The position numbers and the translations under genes are program-made. This document shows, in pieces, positions 23,168-30,636 of a stretch of DNA of 47,616 bases (its first letter is position 1; every line of letters begins with the position of its first letter). A model generated the notes under the pieces. That model ran no database searches and was not told the origin of the DNA. It saw nothing but the letters and a program-made list of their open reading frames with translations. The stretch is from Paenibacillus typhae (GTDB taxonomy: Bacteria > Bacillota > Bacilli > Paenibacillales > Paenibacillaceae), in NCBI RefSeq assembly GCF_900099765.1, contig NZ_FNDX01000048.1, positions 1-47,616 of the forward strand, read 5' to 3'.

Positions 23168-23434
23168 CTAGAGGAGCATTCTGGCGAGATCGGCATGCGG
23201 GCGCGGAATGACATTGGAGGATACGAGCTGCCCGCCTGTCTTCGGATAAGCGGCAATGCCGGCATCGACAGCAGCTGTTACTGCTGCTACATCACCTTCG
23301 ACAATGACGGTAATGAGGCCTGAACCGACCCGCTTGAAGCCGGCCATCCGCACATTGGCGGCTTTGCACATGGCATCCAGCGCTTCCAGCGCCGGGGTCA
23401 GACCGCGTGTTTCAATCAAACCGATTGCTTGCAT
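23168..23434 (-). CDS. Microcompartment shell hexamer protein (BMC-H)
   Basis: An 88-residue single-BMC-domain shell protein, first gene of the operon. Signatures are MQAIGLIETRGLTPALEALD, the pore strand KRVGSGLITVIVEGDVAAV and SSNVIPRPHADLA. Pore motif RVGSG is close to the canonical KIGSG. AGGAGG is six bases ahead of the ATG. Promoter elements should lie in 23435-23560 but I see no convincing -35/-10 pair there. Confidence 0.95.
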   Translation of the reverse strand: MQAIGLIETRGLTPALEALDAMCKAANVRMAGFKRVGSGLITVIVEGDVAAVTAAVDAGIAAYPKTGGQLVSSNVIPRPHADLARMLL

Positions 23435-23568
23435 GATCCACCTCCTAAAAAGTTCTACAGACGTTATTTACTCCTGAGTATGAGTTGATGATTTGTCCAT
23501 TCGGGTGAGGAGGGGGAGCGGTTGAGGCTGTTTGCTAATATTCTCCTGGATCGGTGGGTCCGCAGCAT

Positions 23569-23755
23569 TTAGTTGGATTTCCGCCACTTAATTCTTCTGA
23601 TTCTCTGCATTTCTAATCATTAGTTGGAAAATCCGCACTTATTTTAGAACGTAAGCCCCTTTGCGGACGAAACCGGCAGAATTAAGTGGCGTTTTTCCAA
23701 CAAGATTCCTTTTTCCAGGCAGTTGGCCAATAATAGATGGCGATTTTCCACTTAG
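23569..23755. repeat. Cluster of short dispersed repeats (family 2)
   Basis: Four related units of about 25 bp lie here: 23569-23593 and 23620-23646 in one orientation (consensus start TTAGTTGGA, end CGCCACTTA), and 23680-23704 and 23732-23755 in the other (AATTAAGTGGCG, CCAAC). Two more units occur at 44326-44351 and 44399-44424, and the spacer there shares ATTAGAAATG with the spacer here. They look like ends of a roughly 100-bp mobile or palindromic intergenic element present twice here. Confidence 0.7.
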
Positions 23756-23791
23756 CTTAATCAGCCGCATAGGTAGAACCATCGTTTTAAA

Positions 23792-24021
23792 GCAGCTACC
23801 CACCAGCTAGCCAACAGCTACTCAGCAGTTATCCAACGCTACTTACCAGCTGTCCAAACGCTAGCCAACAGCTACTCAGCAGTTATCCAACGCTACTCGG
23901 CAGTTATCCAACTCTAGCCAACAGCTACTCATCAGCTACCCAAAAGCTACTCAGCAATTATCCGACGCTACTCAGCAGCTATTCAACGTTACCCAACAGC
24001 TACTCACCAGGCTATCCAACC
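23792..24021. repeat. Degenerate 10-11 bp tandem repeat array
   Basis: About 21 units alternate between forms like AGCTACTCAGC and AGTTATCCAAC with a spacing of 10-11 bp. There is a higher-order period of 54 bp, since the stretch from 23807 recurs unchanged for about 37 bp from 23861. It lies between the ubiD stop codon (24089) and the BMC operon. No coding function is evident. Confidence 0.8.
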
Positions 24022-24088
24022 TCACCCCAAAAAGCTTTGCCCTGCATAACTCACCCCTGCACCTCCCCAACTCCACACATCCCCTAAC

Positions 24089-25432
24089 CTACACATAATC
24101 CGCCAGCCGGATCTCATCCTGGCCCGGGATGTGCGTTCTCCTGTACTGCTCCTTATGCGCGAGCGGGCAGGTGGCGTCGATGCCCATTTTGGCGGATACT
24201 CCGCGCAGATTGTGCGAGGGCTCGAGCGGCGAGCCTTTGGCACCCGGCACGATGAACAGGTCGAGATCGGCCTGCACCCGGGTGGCGATGGCCCATTCCA
24301 CATCCAGCGGATCCAGCAGATTGACATCTTCATCGACCACTACCACATGCTTGAGATCCTTATCCCCGGCAAAAGCGGCCAGCAGCGCTGTCTTGCCGTC
24401 ACCCTCTTGAACCTTGCGGATCTGGATGACGGCGTGATAGCGTCCGACACCTCCCATTGTGATGTGGACGGCCTTTACACCCGGGACGACCTGGCGGACG
24501 GAGCCGAGCAGGGCGACCTCCCGGGCAATAGCCATCGGCAGCTTCTCCTCATAGCTGGCCGGCAGGATCGTCTGCCATATAGGCTGGCTGCGGTGGGTAA
24601 CGGCCGATATTTCGACCACCGGCTGCTCTGTCCGGGGTCCGTAGTAGCCGCCCAGCTCACCGAACGGCCCCTCCGGCTCGCGGATACCGGGCAGAATCCT
24701 GCCCTCAAATACAACCTCGGCTTCGGCCAGCACCTCCAGGTCTACCGTCCGGCAGCGGACGACTTCCAGCGGCTGGCCGAGCAGGGCGGAGGCCACCTCC
24801 AGCTTGTCGGTGTGGAACAGATGGGTGCTGATCTGCGAAGCCAGCACAACTGCCGGGACGACCCCGAACATGAACGCCACCTCCAGCGGCTCGCCGCGGG
24901 CCTCGAAATCCTTATATTGCTGAAACAGCTCCGGTGAGGAGATCAGGATGCCGGTCCGGTTCCCGTCCAGCAGCTGCATGCGCCGGATGGAGGTGTACCG
25001 CTTGCGGCCGTCTTCACCCTTAACGACCATAACGCCGGAGACGTAATAAGCGCCGCTGTCCTCTGCGTGATACGTGCATACCGGAAACAGCTCCTTCAGG
25101 CTGATCCGGCTGGTGATCACCTGCTCCTGCACCGGAGCCTGCTGCACCAGCCGGGTCGGCGTAGGCTGGACAATAGCCGCTACCAGCCCGGGCAGCAGCT
25201 CCTCCGGGGTCGTATCCATGCTGTCCGCGATCAGCTCCTTGGAGCCCCCGAGGCCGACAGCCATCGGTCCGTTGAAGCCTTTAACCTTCTCGAACAGCAG
25301 CGGCTGCTTACCTCGGACAGCCTTCACCACAGCTCCAAGCTCGAAGCGCGGGTCAACCTCACGGCGGATCCGCAGCAGCTGGCCGCCCGGCTCCCAGCGG
25401 TCAAGCAATTGCCTGATATTGACGGCAGCCAT
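24089..25432 (-). CDS. UbiD family decarboxylase
   Basis: A 447-residue decarboxylase that uses prenylated FMN to remove or add CO2 on aromatic or unsaturated acids. The catalytic acidic region is present in IREPEGPFGELGGYYGPR, and the prenyl-FMN and metal-binding segment YTSIRRMQLLDGNRTG precedes it. It is somewhat shorter than E. coli UbiD. The ATG at 25432 overlaps the ubiX stop (TGATG) and follows GGGGGG by seven bases. The partner that makes its cofactor is the adjacent UbiX. Ubiquinone is absent from this bacterial group, so a catabolic role is likely; with the purine genes nearby, an imidazole carboxylate is a candidate substrate (inference). Confidence 0.9.
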   Translation of the reverse strand: MAAVNIRQLLDRWEPGGQLLRIRREVDPRFELGAVVKAVRGKQPLLFEKVKGFNGPMAVGLGGSKELIADSMDTTPEELLPGLVAAIVQPTPTRLVQQAPVQEQVITSRISLKELFPVCTYHAEDSGAYYVSGVMVVKGEDGRKRYTSIRRMQLLDGNRTGILISSPELFQQYKDFEARGEPLEVAFMFGVVPAVVLASQISTHLFHTDKLEVASALLGQPLEVVRCRTVDLEVLAEAEVVFEGRILPGIREPEGPFGELGGYYGPRTEQPVVEISAVTHRSQPIWQTILPASYEEKLPMAIAREVALLGSVRQVVPGVKAVHITMGGVGRYHAVIQIRKVQEGDGKTALLAAFAGDKDLKHVVVVDEDVNLLDPLDVEWAIATRVQADLDLFIVPGAKGSPLEPSHNLRGVSAKMGIDATCPLAHKEQYRRTHIPGQDEIRLADYV

Positions 25433-25986
25433 CAGTTTTCCCCCCATCTTTTCATCAGCTGATGCTCAATGCCGAACGCATCCAGCACTCTGGCATTCAT
25501 AAAGTTCACCAGCTCCCAGATTTCGGTCGGGTGATTATAGAAGCCGGGGGAGGCGGGTACAATGTCCGCGCCTGCGCGGGCCAGCCTGAGCATATTCTCC
25601 AAATGGATCAGATGCAGCGGCGTCTCGCGCGGGACGATAACCAGCCGGCGCCGCTCCTTCAGTACGACGCTGGCGGCCCGGTTCAGCAGGGTATCACCCA
25701 TGCCGTTCGCGATAGCCCCGAGCGTATTCATCGAACAGGGGATAATGACCATGCCGTCGGTTTTGAAGGACCCGCTGGCTACCGGAGCGAACAGGTCTGT
25801 GTTGGATAATACCGTTCCGTACTGTTCCAGCTCCTGCAGCTTAATGCCGCATTCGTACCCGAGTACATTCTCCCCGGCACCGGTGGCGATGATATAGGTT
25901 TCCACACCAAGCTGGTGCAGGCTGCGGATCAGGGAGTAACCGTAGATGGAGCCGCTGGCTCCTGTGATAGCCACTATAATTCTCAT
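25432..25986 (-). CDS. ubiX: UbiX family flavin prenyltransferase
   Basis: A 184-residue enzyme that attaches a dimethylallyl group to FMN to make the prenyl-FMN cofactor required by UbiD. The N-terminal flavin motif MRIIVAITGASGSIYGYSLI, the segment IIPCSMNTLGAIANGMGDTL and RRRLVIVPRETPLHLIHLEN are diagnostic. The ATG at 25986 follows AAAGGAG by nine bases; a longer open frame to 26082 overlaps the upstream terminator and is rejected. Translationally coupled to ubiD by a TGATG overlap. Confidence 0.95.
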   Translation of the reverse strand: MRIIVAITGASGSIYGYSLIRSLHQLGVETYIIATGAGENVLGYECGIKLQELEQYGTVLSNTDLFAPVASGSFKTDGMVIIPCSMNTLGAIANGMGDTLLNRAASVVLKERRRLVIVPRETPLHLIHLENMLRLARAGADIVPASPGFYNHPTEIWELVNFMNARVLDAFGIEHQLMKRWGEN

Positions 25987-26040
25987 AAGCGGAATCTCCT
26001 TTGACCAAGGACAGGATATGGGGGGCTTGCTTGTGTAAAT

Positions 26041-26089
26041 AACAAAAAGAAGCCGCTGAAATAGAGAGGGGTCTCTAATCAACGGCTTC
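26041..26089 (-). terminator. Rho-independent terminator upstream of ubiX
   Basis: On the minus strand GAAGCCGTTGA pairs with TCAGCGGCTTC (one mismatch), enclosing AGAGA/TCTCT, followed by TTTTTGTT. It ends transcripts from the DUF2294 gene and separates them from ubiX-ubiD. Confidence 0.88.
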
Positions 26090-26237
26090 CTGCAATCTGT
26101 AAACAGATATAGGGCTAACCTTAGTTAACATGCGGCGCATCAGGATAAATCGAAATGCAGCCTGACATTCTGTTTATTCATTTGGTTTCAGCTCTTAATA
26201 ATACCGGCAGCCGTAAATCCGCAAGATAAATCCTGCA

Positions 26238-26603
26238 TCATTGTTCAGCCCCGGTATCGCAGATAACAACGGTACAGGCCCAGGCTGTCTGGGGATCGTA
26301 ATCCCTGAGTACGCCGGCAACCGGCAGCTCAAGCTCTTCGGCCAGCTTCTTCTGGATGCGCCGTTTGAATTCCTGATGCAGCGCAGCATCCACAGACTGC
26401 TTGAGCTCCGGATAATGCTCTTCCAGCGCGCGCAGGGCGGCAACCCGCTGATGCTTCACCAGAAACATGATCATCGTATCGTTGGCAGCCTCCAGACGGA
26501 GCTGATTTACCCCGACGCCGTACAGCTCCTTATGGACGTCATTATAACAGCGGGACAGCTTCTTCTTGTATTCATTGGAGGAGAGCAGCAGCGGGACATT
26601 CAA
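26238..26603 (-). CDS. DUF2294-like protein
   Basis: A small cytosolic protein of about 121 residues resembling the DUF2294 family, whose function is unknown. Visible blocks are NDVHKELYGVGVNQLRLEA, NDTMIMFLVKHQ, and FKRRIQKKLAEELELPVAGV. The TTG at 26603 is preferred because AGGAG is ten bases ahead; a GTG at 26612 lies too close to that site, and an ATG at 26633 lacks one. A -10-like TATAAT is at 26688-26693. It sits downstream of the AraC regulator and ends at the terminator 26041-26089. Confidence 0.7.
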   Translation of the reverse strand: MNVPLLLSSNEYKKKLSRCYNDVHKELYGVGVNQLRLEAANDTMIMFLVKHQRVAALRALEEHYPELKQSVDAALHQEFKRRIQKKLAEELELPVAGVLRDYDPQTAWACTVVICDTGAEQ

Positions 26604-26687
26604 GAAAATCACTCTCCTGTAATGATATCTCACGCGAAATAATGCGTTTTAACGGACAAGCTTCATTTTTTCAATAAGTTAAACTCC

Positions 26688-26693
26688 ATTATA
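26688..26693 (-). promoter_or_regulatory. Candidate -10 box for the DUF2294 gene
   Basis: A perfect TATAAT on the minus strand, about 85 bases upstream of the chosen start. The matching -35 position (ACTTAC at 17-bp spacing) is poor, so this is tentative. Confidence 0.35.
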
Positions 26694-26729
26694 GAGGAAA
26701 ATCCCCCAAAGTAAGTGACTTATGTTACA

Positions 26730-27485
26730 TTATATAACTTTGCTGCGGACACGGAAGGTCCGGGGCGAGAGGCCGACCTCTCTTTTGAACATATTGCAGA
26801 ACTGTGCGTCATTCACGAACCCGGCTGTAGCAGATACCTCGGAAATATGCATCTGGGTATGCAGCAGGAGAGATTTGGCATAATGGATGCGTTTCAGTAA
26901 AAGATAACGGTGGGGCGATTCGCCAAAGCGCTCCTTAAATAAATGCCGGAACCGGTCGTAGCTGTACCCGGACATTTCCGCCAGCGACTGGACCGACAGC
27001 TTGTGCCGGTAATGCTCATCCATATAGTTGAGGACATACTGCATCTGGTCCTGTGCCGGGGACTGGAAGCCGGAGCCGCCCAGCAGCCGCTGCAGGTGTA
27101 CCGTAATTTCGCTCATCTGCAAATTTAAAAGCTCAGAGAAGCCGTCACGCTTGCGCTTGAACTCCTCATTCATCCGCACCAGCGTCTGCAGCACCGTATG
27201 CTCCTTATCATCCTCAAATACGCCTGACAATGTGCTGATTGCCGGATTCTCGCAGTGAAAGCCGACGAACAGCACCTCGGAGCGGGGCTGGTGATTCTCG
27301 TCATGCTTGAAATTGGGCGGGATCAGCGCAAAAGAATGCGGACGGAAGTGATAGCTGCGCTGCCCTATGCTGCATGTGCCAAGCCCGTGAATGTAATAGA
27401 CCAGCTCGAAGCATTCATGCTGATGGCGCGGGATGTGGGTGTCCGCTTCATGCTCTGCATTTACAATATATAGGACTCGATCCAT
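26730..27485 (-). CDS. AraC family regulator beside the nucleoside importer
   Basis: A 251-residue cupin-AraC regulator. The N-terminal half has HIPRHQHECFELVYYIHGLG and HFRPHSFALIPPNFKHDE, a small-molecule sensing cupin. The C-terminal half has two helix-turn-helix units (LSVQSLAEMSGYSYDRFRHL and ISEVSATAGFVNDAQFCNMF). The ATG at 27485 follows GGAGG by six bases. It is divergent from the BMP lipoprotein gene across 329 bp that contain an 11-bp inverted repeat, so it probably controls the importer. A nucleoside or purine would be a logical signal; this is inferred from position only. Confidence 0.9.
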   Translation of the reverse strand: MDRVLYIVNAEHEADTHIPRHQHECFELVYYIHGLGTCSIGQRSYHFRPHSFALIPPNFKHDENHQPRSEVLFVGFHCENPAISTLSGVFEDDKEHTVLQTLVRMNEEFKRKRDGFSELLNLQMSEITVHLQRLLGGSGFQSPAQDQMQYVLNYMDEHYRHKLSVQSLAEMSGYSYDRFRHLFKERFGESPHRYLLLKRIHYAKSLLLHTQMHISEVSATAGFVNDAQFCNMFKREVGLSPRTFRVRSKVI

Positions 27486-27578
27486 GTTGATCCTCCAACT
27501 CTTTTTCATTTAGCCGAATCGTGCAAAAAAATGACCGAAAGTATATAAAAGTTTGCTGCTGTATTTGCTATGATCGTA

Positions 27579-27642
27579 TCAATTAAACGAAAGATTCGCA
27601 ACCTGACTGGCCATCTTGTTCGGGAATTGACCGTTTAATTGA
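27579..27642. promoter_or_regulatory. Widely spaced 11-bp inverted repeat
   Basis: TCAATTAAACG (27579-27589) is the exact reverse complement of CGTTTAATTGA (27632-27642), with 42 bp between. It lies in the divergent region between the AraC regulator and the BMP gene, and could be a two-site operator allowing looping. The rest of 27486-27814 is AT-rich; no riboswitch or clear promoter is recognised. Confidence 0.45.
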
Positions 27643-27814
27643 CGAAAAATCACAGATTTTATCATCAGATGTAAGCTATTCATTAATTTTCAGTTGTTTT
27701 ATGGATTTGCATAAAATCTATTGCTGTATAACAACAGAACAAAACGTGTAATTGGGGAAGTCTGCCTTTTTTAAAGTGGTCCATCAATATCAAACAGGGG
27801 TGTGAACAGACAAA

Positions 27815-28954
27815 ATGAAAAAGAATGTTCTTGCATTATTGCTGCTCATGGTAATGGTACTCGTCACTGCTTGCGGAAACAACACAGCTAACAACGGAAA
27901 TGCGGCGGATGCCGGTAACGATGCAGCAAATAGCGGAAATGCCGGTTCCGGCGACAAGCTTAAGGTTGTGCTGCTGATCCCGGGAACGCTTGGAGATAAA
28001 TCCTTCTTCGACGCTGCCAACAGCGGCCTGCAGAAAGTGCAGACAGAGCTTGGCGCGGAAACCAAAGTAATCGAGATGGGCACGGACAAGACGAAGTGGG
28101 AGCCTACTTTTAACGATATTGCCGCTGAGGACTGGGATGTTGTTATTTCAGGCGGATCAGAAATTACGGAAATGTTCAATATGACGGCAGAAGCGAATCC
28201 GGATAAAAAATTCATCAACTACGATACGGACATCGAGGAAGCACCTGCCAACATGTACAACATGTCTTACTCCACTAATGAAGTGTCTTTCCTGGCCGGC
28301 GCTGTTGCGGCACTTGCTACACAGTCCGATATGCCGAACGCCAACCCTGAGAACGTAATCGGTTTTGTCGGCGGTATGGATATTCCGGGCATCAATGCGT
28401 TCCTGGTCGGCTACATTCAGGGGGCTCAATATGTTGATCCCGATGTAAAAGTTGCTGTATCCTACGCGGGCGACTTCGTTAACCCGGCCAAAGGCAAGGA
28501 ATTGTCGCTCATCCAGTACAACTCCGGTGTAGACGTAATCTTTAACGTAGCCGGCGGTACAGGCCTTGGTATCTTCGATGCTGCAAAAGAAAAAACAAAG
28601 TATGCAATTGGTGTCGATTCCGACCAGGCTATGCTGCTTAAAGATACAGACAGCGAGAAAGCCAACCTGATTGTCACCTCTGCGATCAAAAAGATCGACA
28701 GCGCCATTCTGGGCGCCGTAACCAAGCTTCAGGAAGGCACACTTGAAATGGGCAAACGCGACGTCCTCGGCTTCGTGGAAGACGGCGTAGGCATCGCCGA
28801 AAACGACATCTACACCAGCGTATTCCCGGCTGATCTGCAGGCCAAGGTCGAAGAAGTGAAGCAGAAGCTGATCAACAAGGAAATCACGGTAGACAACGCA
28901 ATGGGCATGGAAACTTCAGAGGTTGAAGCGATCCGTAATGCTGTTAAGCCTTAA
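27815..28954 (+). CDS. BMP family nucleoside-binding lipoprotein
   Basis: A 379-residue lipoprotein of the basic membrane protein family, which captures nucleosides for ABC import. The signal peptide ends in lipobox VTAC (Cys at about 20), followed by an Asn/Ala/Gly-rich linker to residue 48. The mature part begins KLKVVLLIPGTLGDKSFFDA, then FINYDTDIEE, GFVGGMDIPGINAFLVGY and VAGGTGLGIFDAAKE, all typical. AGGGGTG lies about 12 bases ahead of the start. An attenuating hairpin follows (28990-29036), then the ATPase and two permeases. Together they match the B. subtilis NupNOPQ type. Confidence 0.94.
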   Translation: MKKNVLALLLLMVMVLVTACGNNTANNGNAADAGNDAANSGNAGSGDKLKVVLLIPGTLGDKSFFDAANSGLQKVQTELGAETKVIEMGTDKTKWEPTFNDIAAEDWDVVISGGSEITEMFNMTAEANPDKKFINYDTDIEEAPANMYNMSYSTNEVSFLAGAVAALATQSDMPNANPENVIGFVGGMDIPGINAFLVGYIQGAQYVDPDVKVAVSYAGDFVNPAKGKELSLIQYNSGVDVIFNVAGGTGLGIFDAAKEKTKYAIGVDSDQAMLLKDTDSEKANLIVTSAIKKIDSAILGAVTKLQEGTLEMGKRDVLGFVEDGVGIAENDIYTSVFPADLQAKVEEVKQKLINKEITVDNAMGMETSEVEAIRNAVKP

Positions 28955-28989
28955 TTAAATTAAACACTAACCGGTTCGCCGTATCTCCT

Positions 28990-29036
28990 GCAGTTGGGAT
29001 TCCTTCAGCCAAGAAGAATTCCAGCTGCCTATTTTT
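28990..29036 (+). terminator. Intra-operon terminator after the binding-protein gene
   Basis: A 13-bp stem with no mismatch (28990-29002 with 29016-29028, two G-T pairs) and a 13-nt loop, followed by CTATTTTT. Placed between the binding-protein and ATPase genes it would let the lipoprotein be made in excess over the membrane parts, a common arrangement. Confidence 0.8.
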
Positions 29037-29073
29037 GCAGAAAACCAGTCTAGTTGAAAGGCGTTGATAACCC

Positions 29074-30636
29074 GTGGAACACGCGCTGCTGGAAATGCGG
29101 GGAATAACCAAGGTATATCCGAATGGCGTCGTTGCCAACCATGATGTCCACTTTAGCCTGCGTGAAGGAGAGATTCATGCCATAGCCGGAGAGAACGGGG
29201 CGGGCAAATCGACCTTGATGAAGATCATGTTCGGGATGGAGGAGCCGAGTGAAGGCGACATCAGCATCCGCGGGGAAAAGGTGAAGCTGCAGTCTCCGCA
29301 GGATGCGATCGACCGTGGCATCGGCATGGTCCATCAGCATTTCATGCTGGTGCCTTCCTTTACGGTAGCCGAGAACATGGTGCTTGGCATGGAGCCGCGC
29401 AAAGGAGTGGGCTTCAACTACAATGAAGCAGTCCGCCTGACGGAAGAGACGGCGCGCAAGTACAATCTCGCTGTAAATCCCAAGGCAAAGGTTGAGGATC
29501 TTACCGTAGGAATGAAGCAGAAGGTAGAAATCCTGAAGGCGCTGGTGCGCGGGGCCAAAATCCTGATCCTGGACGAGCCGACTGCCGTACTGACTCCGCA
29601 GGAAACCGAGGAGCTGTTCGTGGAGCTGCAGCATCTGAAGGAGCAGGGACATACGATTGTGTTCATCTCCCACAAGCTGAAGGAAGTCAAAGCGATCTGC
29701 GACCGGATTACGATTATGCGCGGAGGCAGAAGCGAGGGGGTCTTCCAGACGAAGGACGTAACCGAGCAGGAGATTTCACGGCTGATGGTCGGCCGGGATG
29801 TCGTGCTGAAATACGATAAAGATAATGTACCTTTCGGCAAGCCGGTATTGTCAGTAGACAAACTGTCCGTCCATGACAGCCAGGGCAAGGCCTTGCTGGA
29901 AGAGGTCAGCTTTGCAGTCCGCGAGGGCCAGATCGTCGGGATTGCCGGGGTTGAAGGCAACGGCCAGAATCAGCTGGTCGAGGCGCTCACCGGCGGGCTG
30001 CACGCGGTATCGAGCAGCGGGTCGGTAAAGGTTAATGCTACAGATATTCTGGCCGCCGATATTCTCCGTATCCGCAGCCTGGGCGTCTCATATATCCCGG
30101 AGGACCGGATGCGCCAGGGGGCAGCCGGGGATGCCAGCATTTCCGATAATCTGATCTCCACCCGCTACCGTTCCAAGGACATGAATAAGGGTCCGCTGCT
30201 GAACGGCAAGCGGATCGCCGCACTGGCCGCCTCATTGGTGGAGGAATTTAAAGTGCGGTGCTCGGGCCCGCAGCAGCCGATCGGCATGCTGTCCGGAGGC
30301 AACATGCAGAAGGTGGTCGTAGCCAGGGAATGCTCCACCAGCCCGCAGCTGCTGATTGCCGAGCAGCCGACCCGGGGCGTGGATATCGGAGCGGCCCAGT
30401 TCATCCACCAGAAGCTGCTGGAGCTGCGCTCGGCAGGCAGCGGTATTGTACTCCTGTCAGCGGATCTGAACGAAATTCTGGAGCTGAGCGACAGTCTTCT
30501 TGTCATGTATGAAGGAGAGATCGTGGCCTACTTTGAGAATCCGTCCAAGGTAAGCGAAGAAGAGCTCGGATTATACATGCTGGGCATTAACCGGCAGGAC
30601 AAGCAGCAGATCGGGAGGGCCGTAAACCATGTTTAA
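29074..30636 (+). CDS. Nucleoside ABC transporter ATP-binding protein (NupO/YufO-like)
   Basis: A 520-residue protein with two fused ABC domains, as in ribose and nucleoside importers. Domain 1 has Walker A GENGAGKST, the loop MVHQHFMLVPSF and Walker B ILILDEPTAVL, with a degenerate signature LTVGMKQK. Domain 2 has a degenerate Walker A (GVEGNGQNQL), the intact signature LSGGNMQK and AEQPTRGVDIGA. The start GTG at 29074 is 12 bases after AAAGG. The last eight bases overlap the next gene, indicating coupled translation. Confidence 0.95.
   Translation: MEHALLEMRGITKVYPNGVVANHDVHFSLREGEIHAIAGENGAGKSTLMKIMFGMEEPSEGDISIRGEKVKLQSPQDAIDRGIGMVHQHFMLVPSFTVAENMVLGMEPRKGVGFNYNEAVRLTEETARKYNLAVNPKAKVEDLTVGMKQKVEILKALVRGAKILILDEPTAVLTPQETEELFVELQHLKEQGHTIVFISHKLKEVKAICDRITIMRGGRSEGVFQTKDVTEQEISRLMVGRDVVLKYDKDNVPFGKPVLSVDKLSVHDSQGKALLEEVSFAVREGQIVGIAGVEGNGQNQLVEALTGGLHAVSSSGSVKVNATDILAADILRIRSLGVSYIPEDRMRQGAAGDASISDNLISTRYRSKDMNKGPLLNGKRIAALAASLVEEFKVRCSGPQQPIGMLSGGNMQKVVVARECSTSPQLLIAEQPTRGVDIGAAQFIHQKLLELRSAGSGIVLLSADLNEILELSDSLLVMYEGEIVAYFENPSKVSEEELGLYMLGINRQDKQQIGRAVNHV

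Noticed and set aside
16808..23434. Propanediol or ethanolamine utilisation operon
   Set aside because: No diol dehydratase, ethanolamine ammonia-lyase, aldehyde dehydrogenase, alcohol dehydrogenase or phosphotransacylase is present. Only shell genes and amide-type hydrolases are seen.
23792..24021. CRISPR array
   Set aside because: Units are only 10-11 bp and contiguous with no unique spacers, and no cas genes are nearby. It is a tandem repeat.
25987..26082. N-terminal extension of UbiX
   Set aside because: The extra residues cover a terminator hairpin; the standard UbiX start MRIIVAITGASG has its own ribosome binding site.
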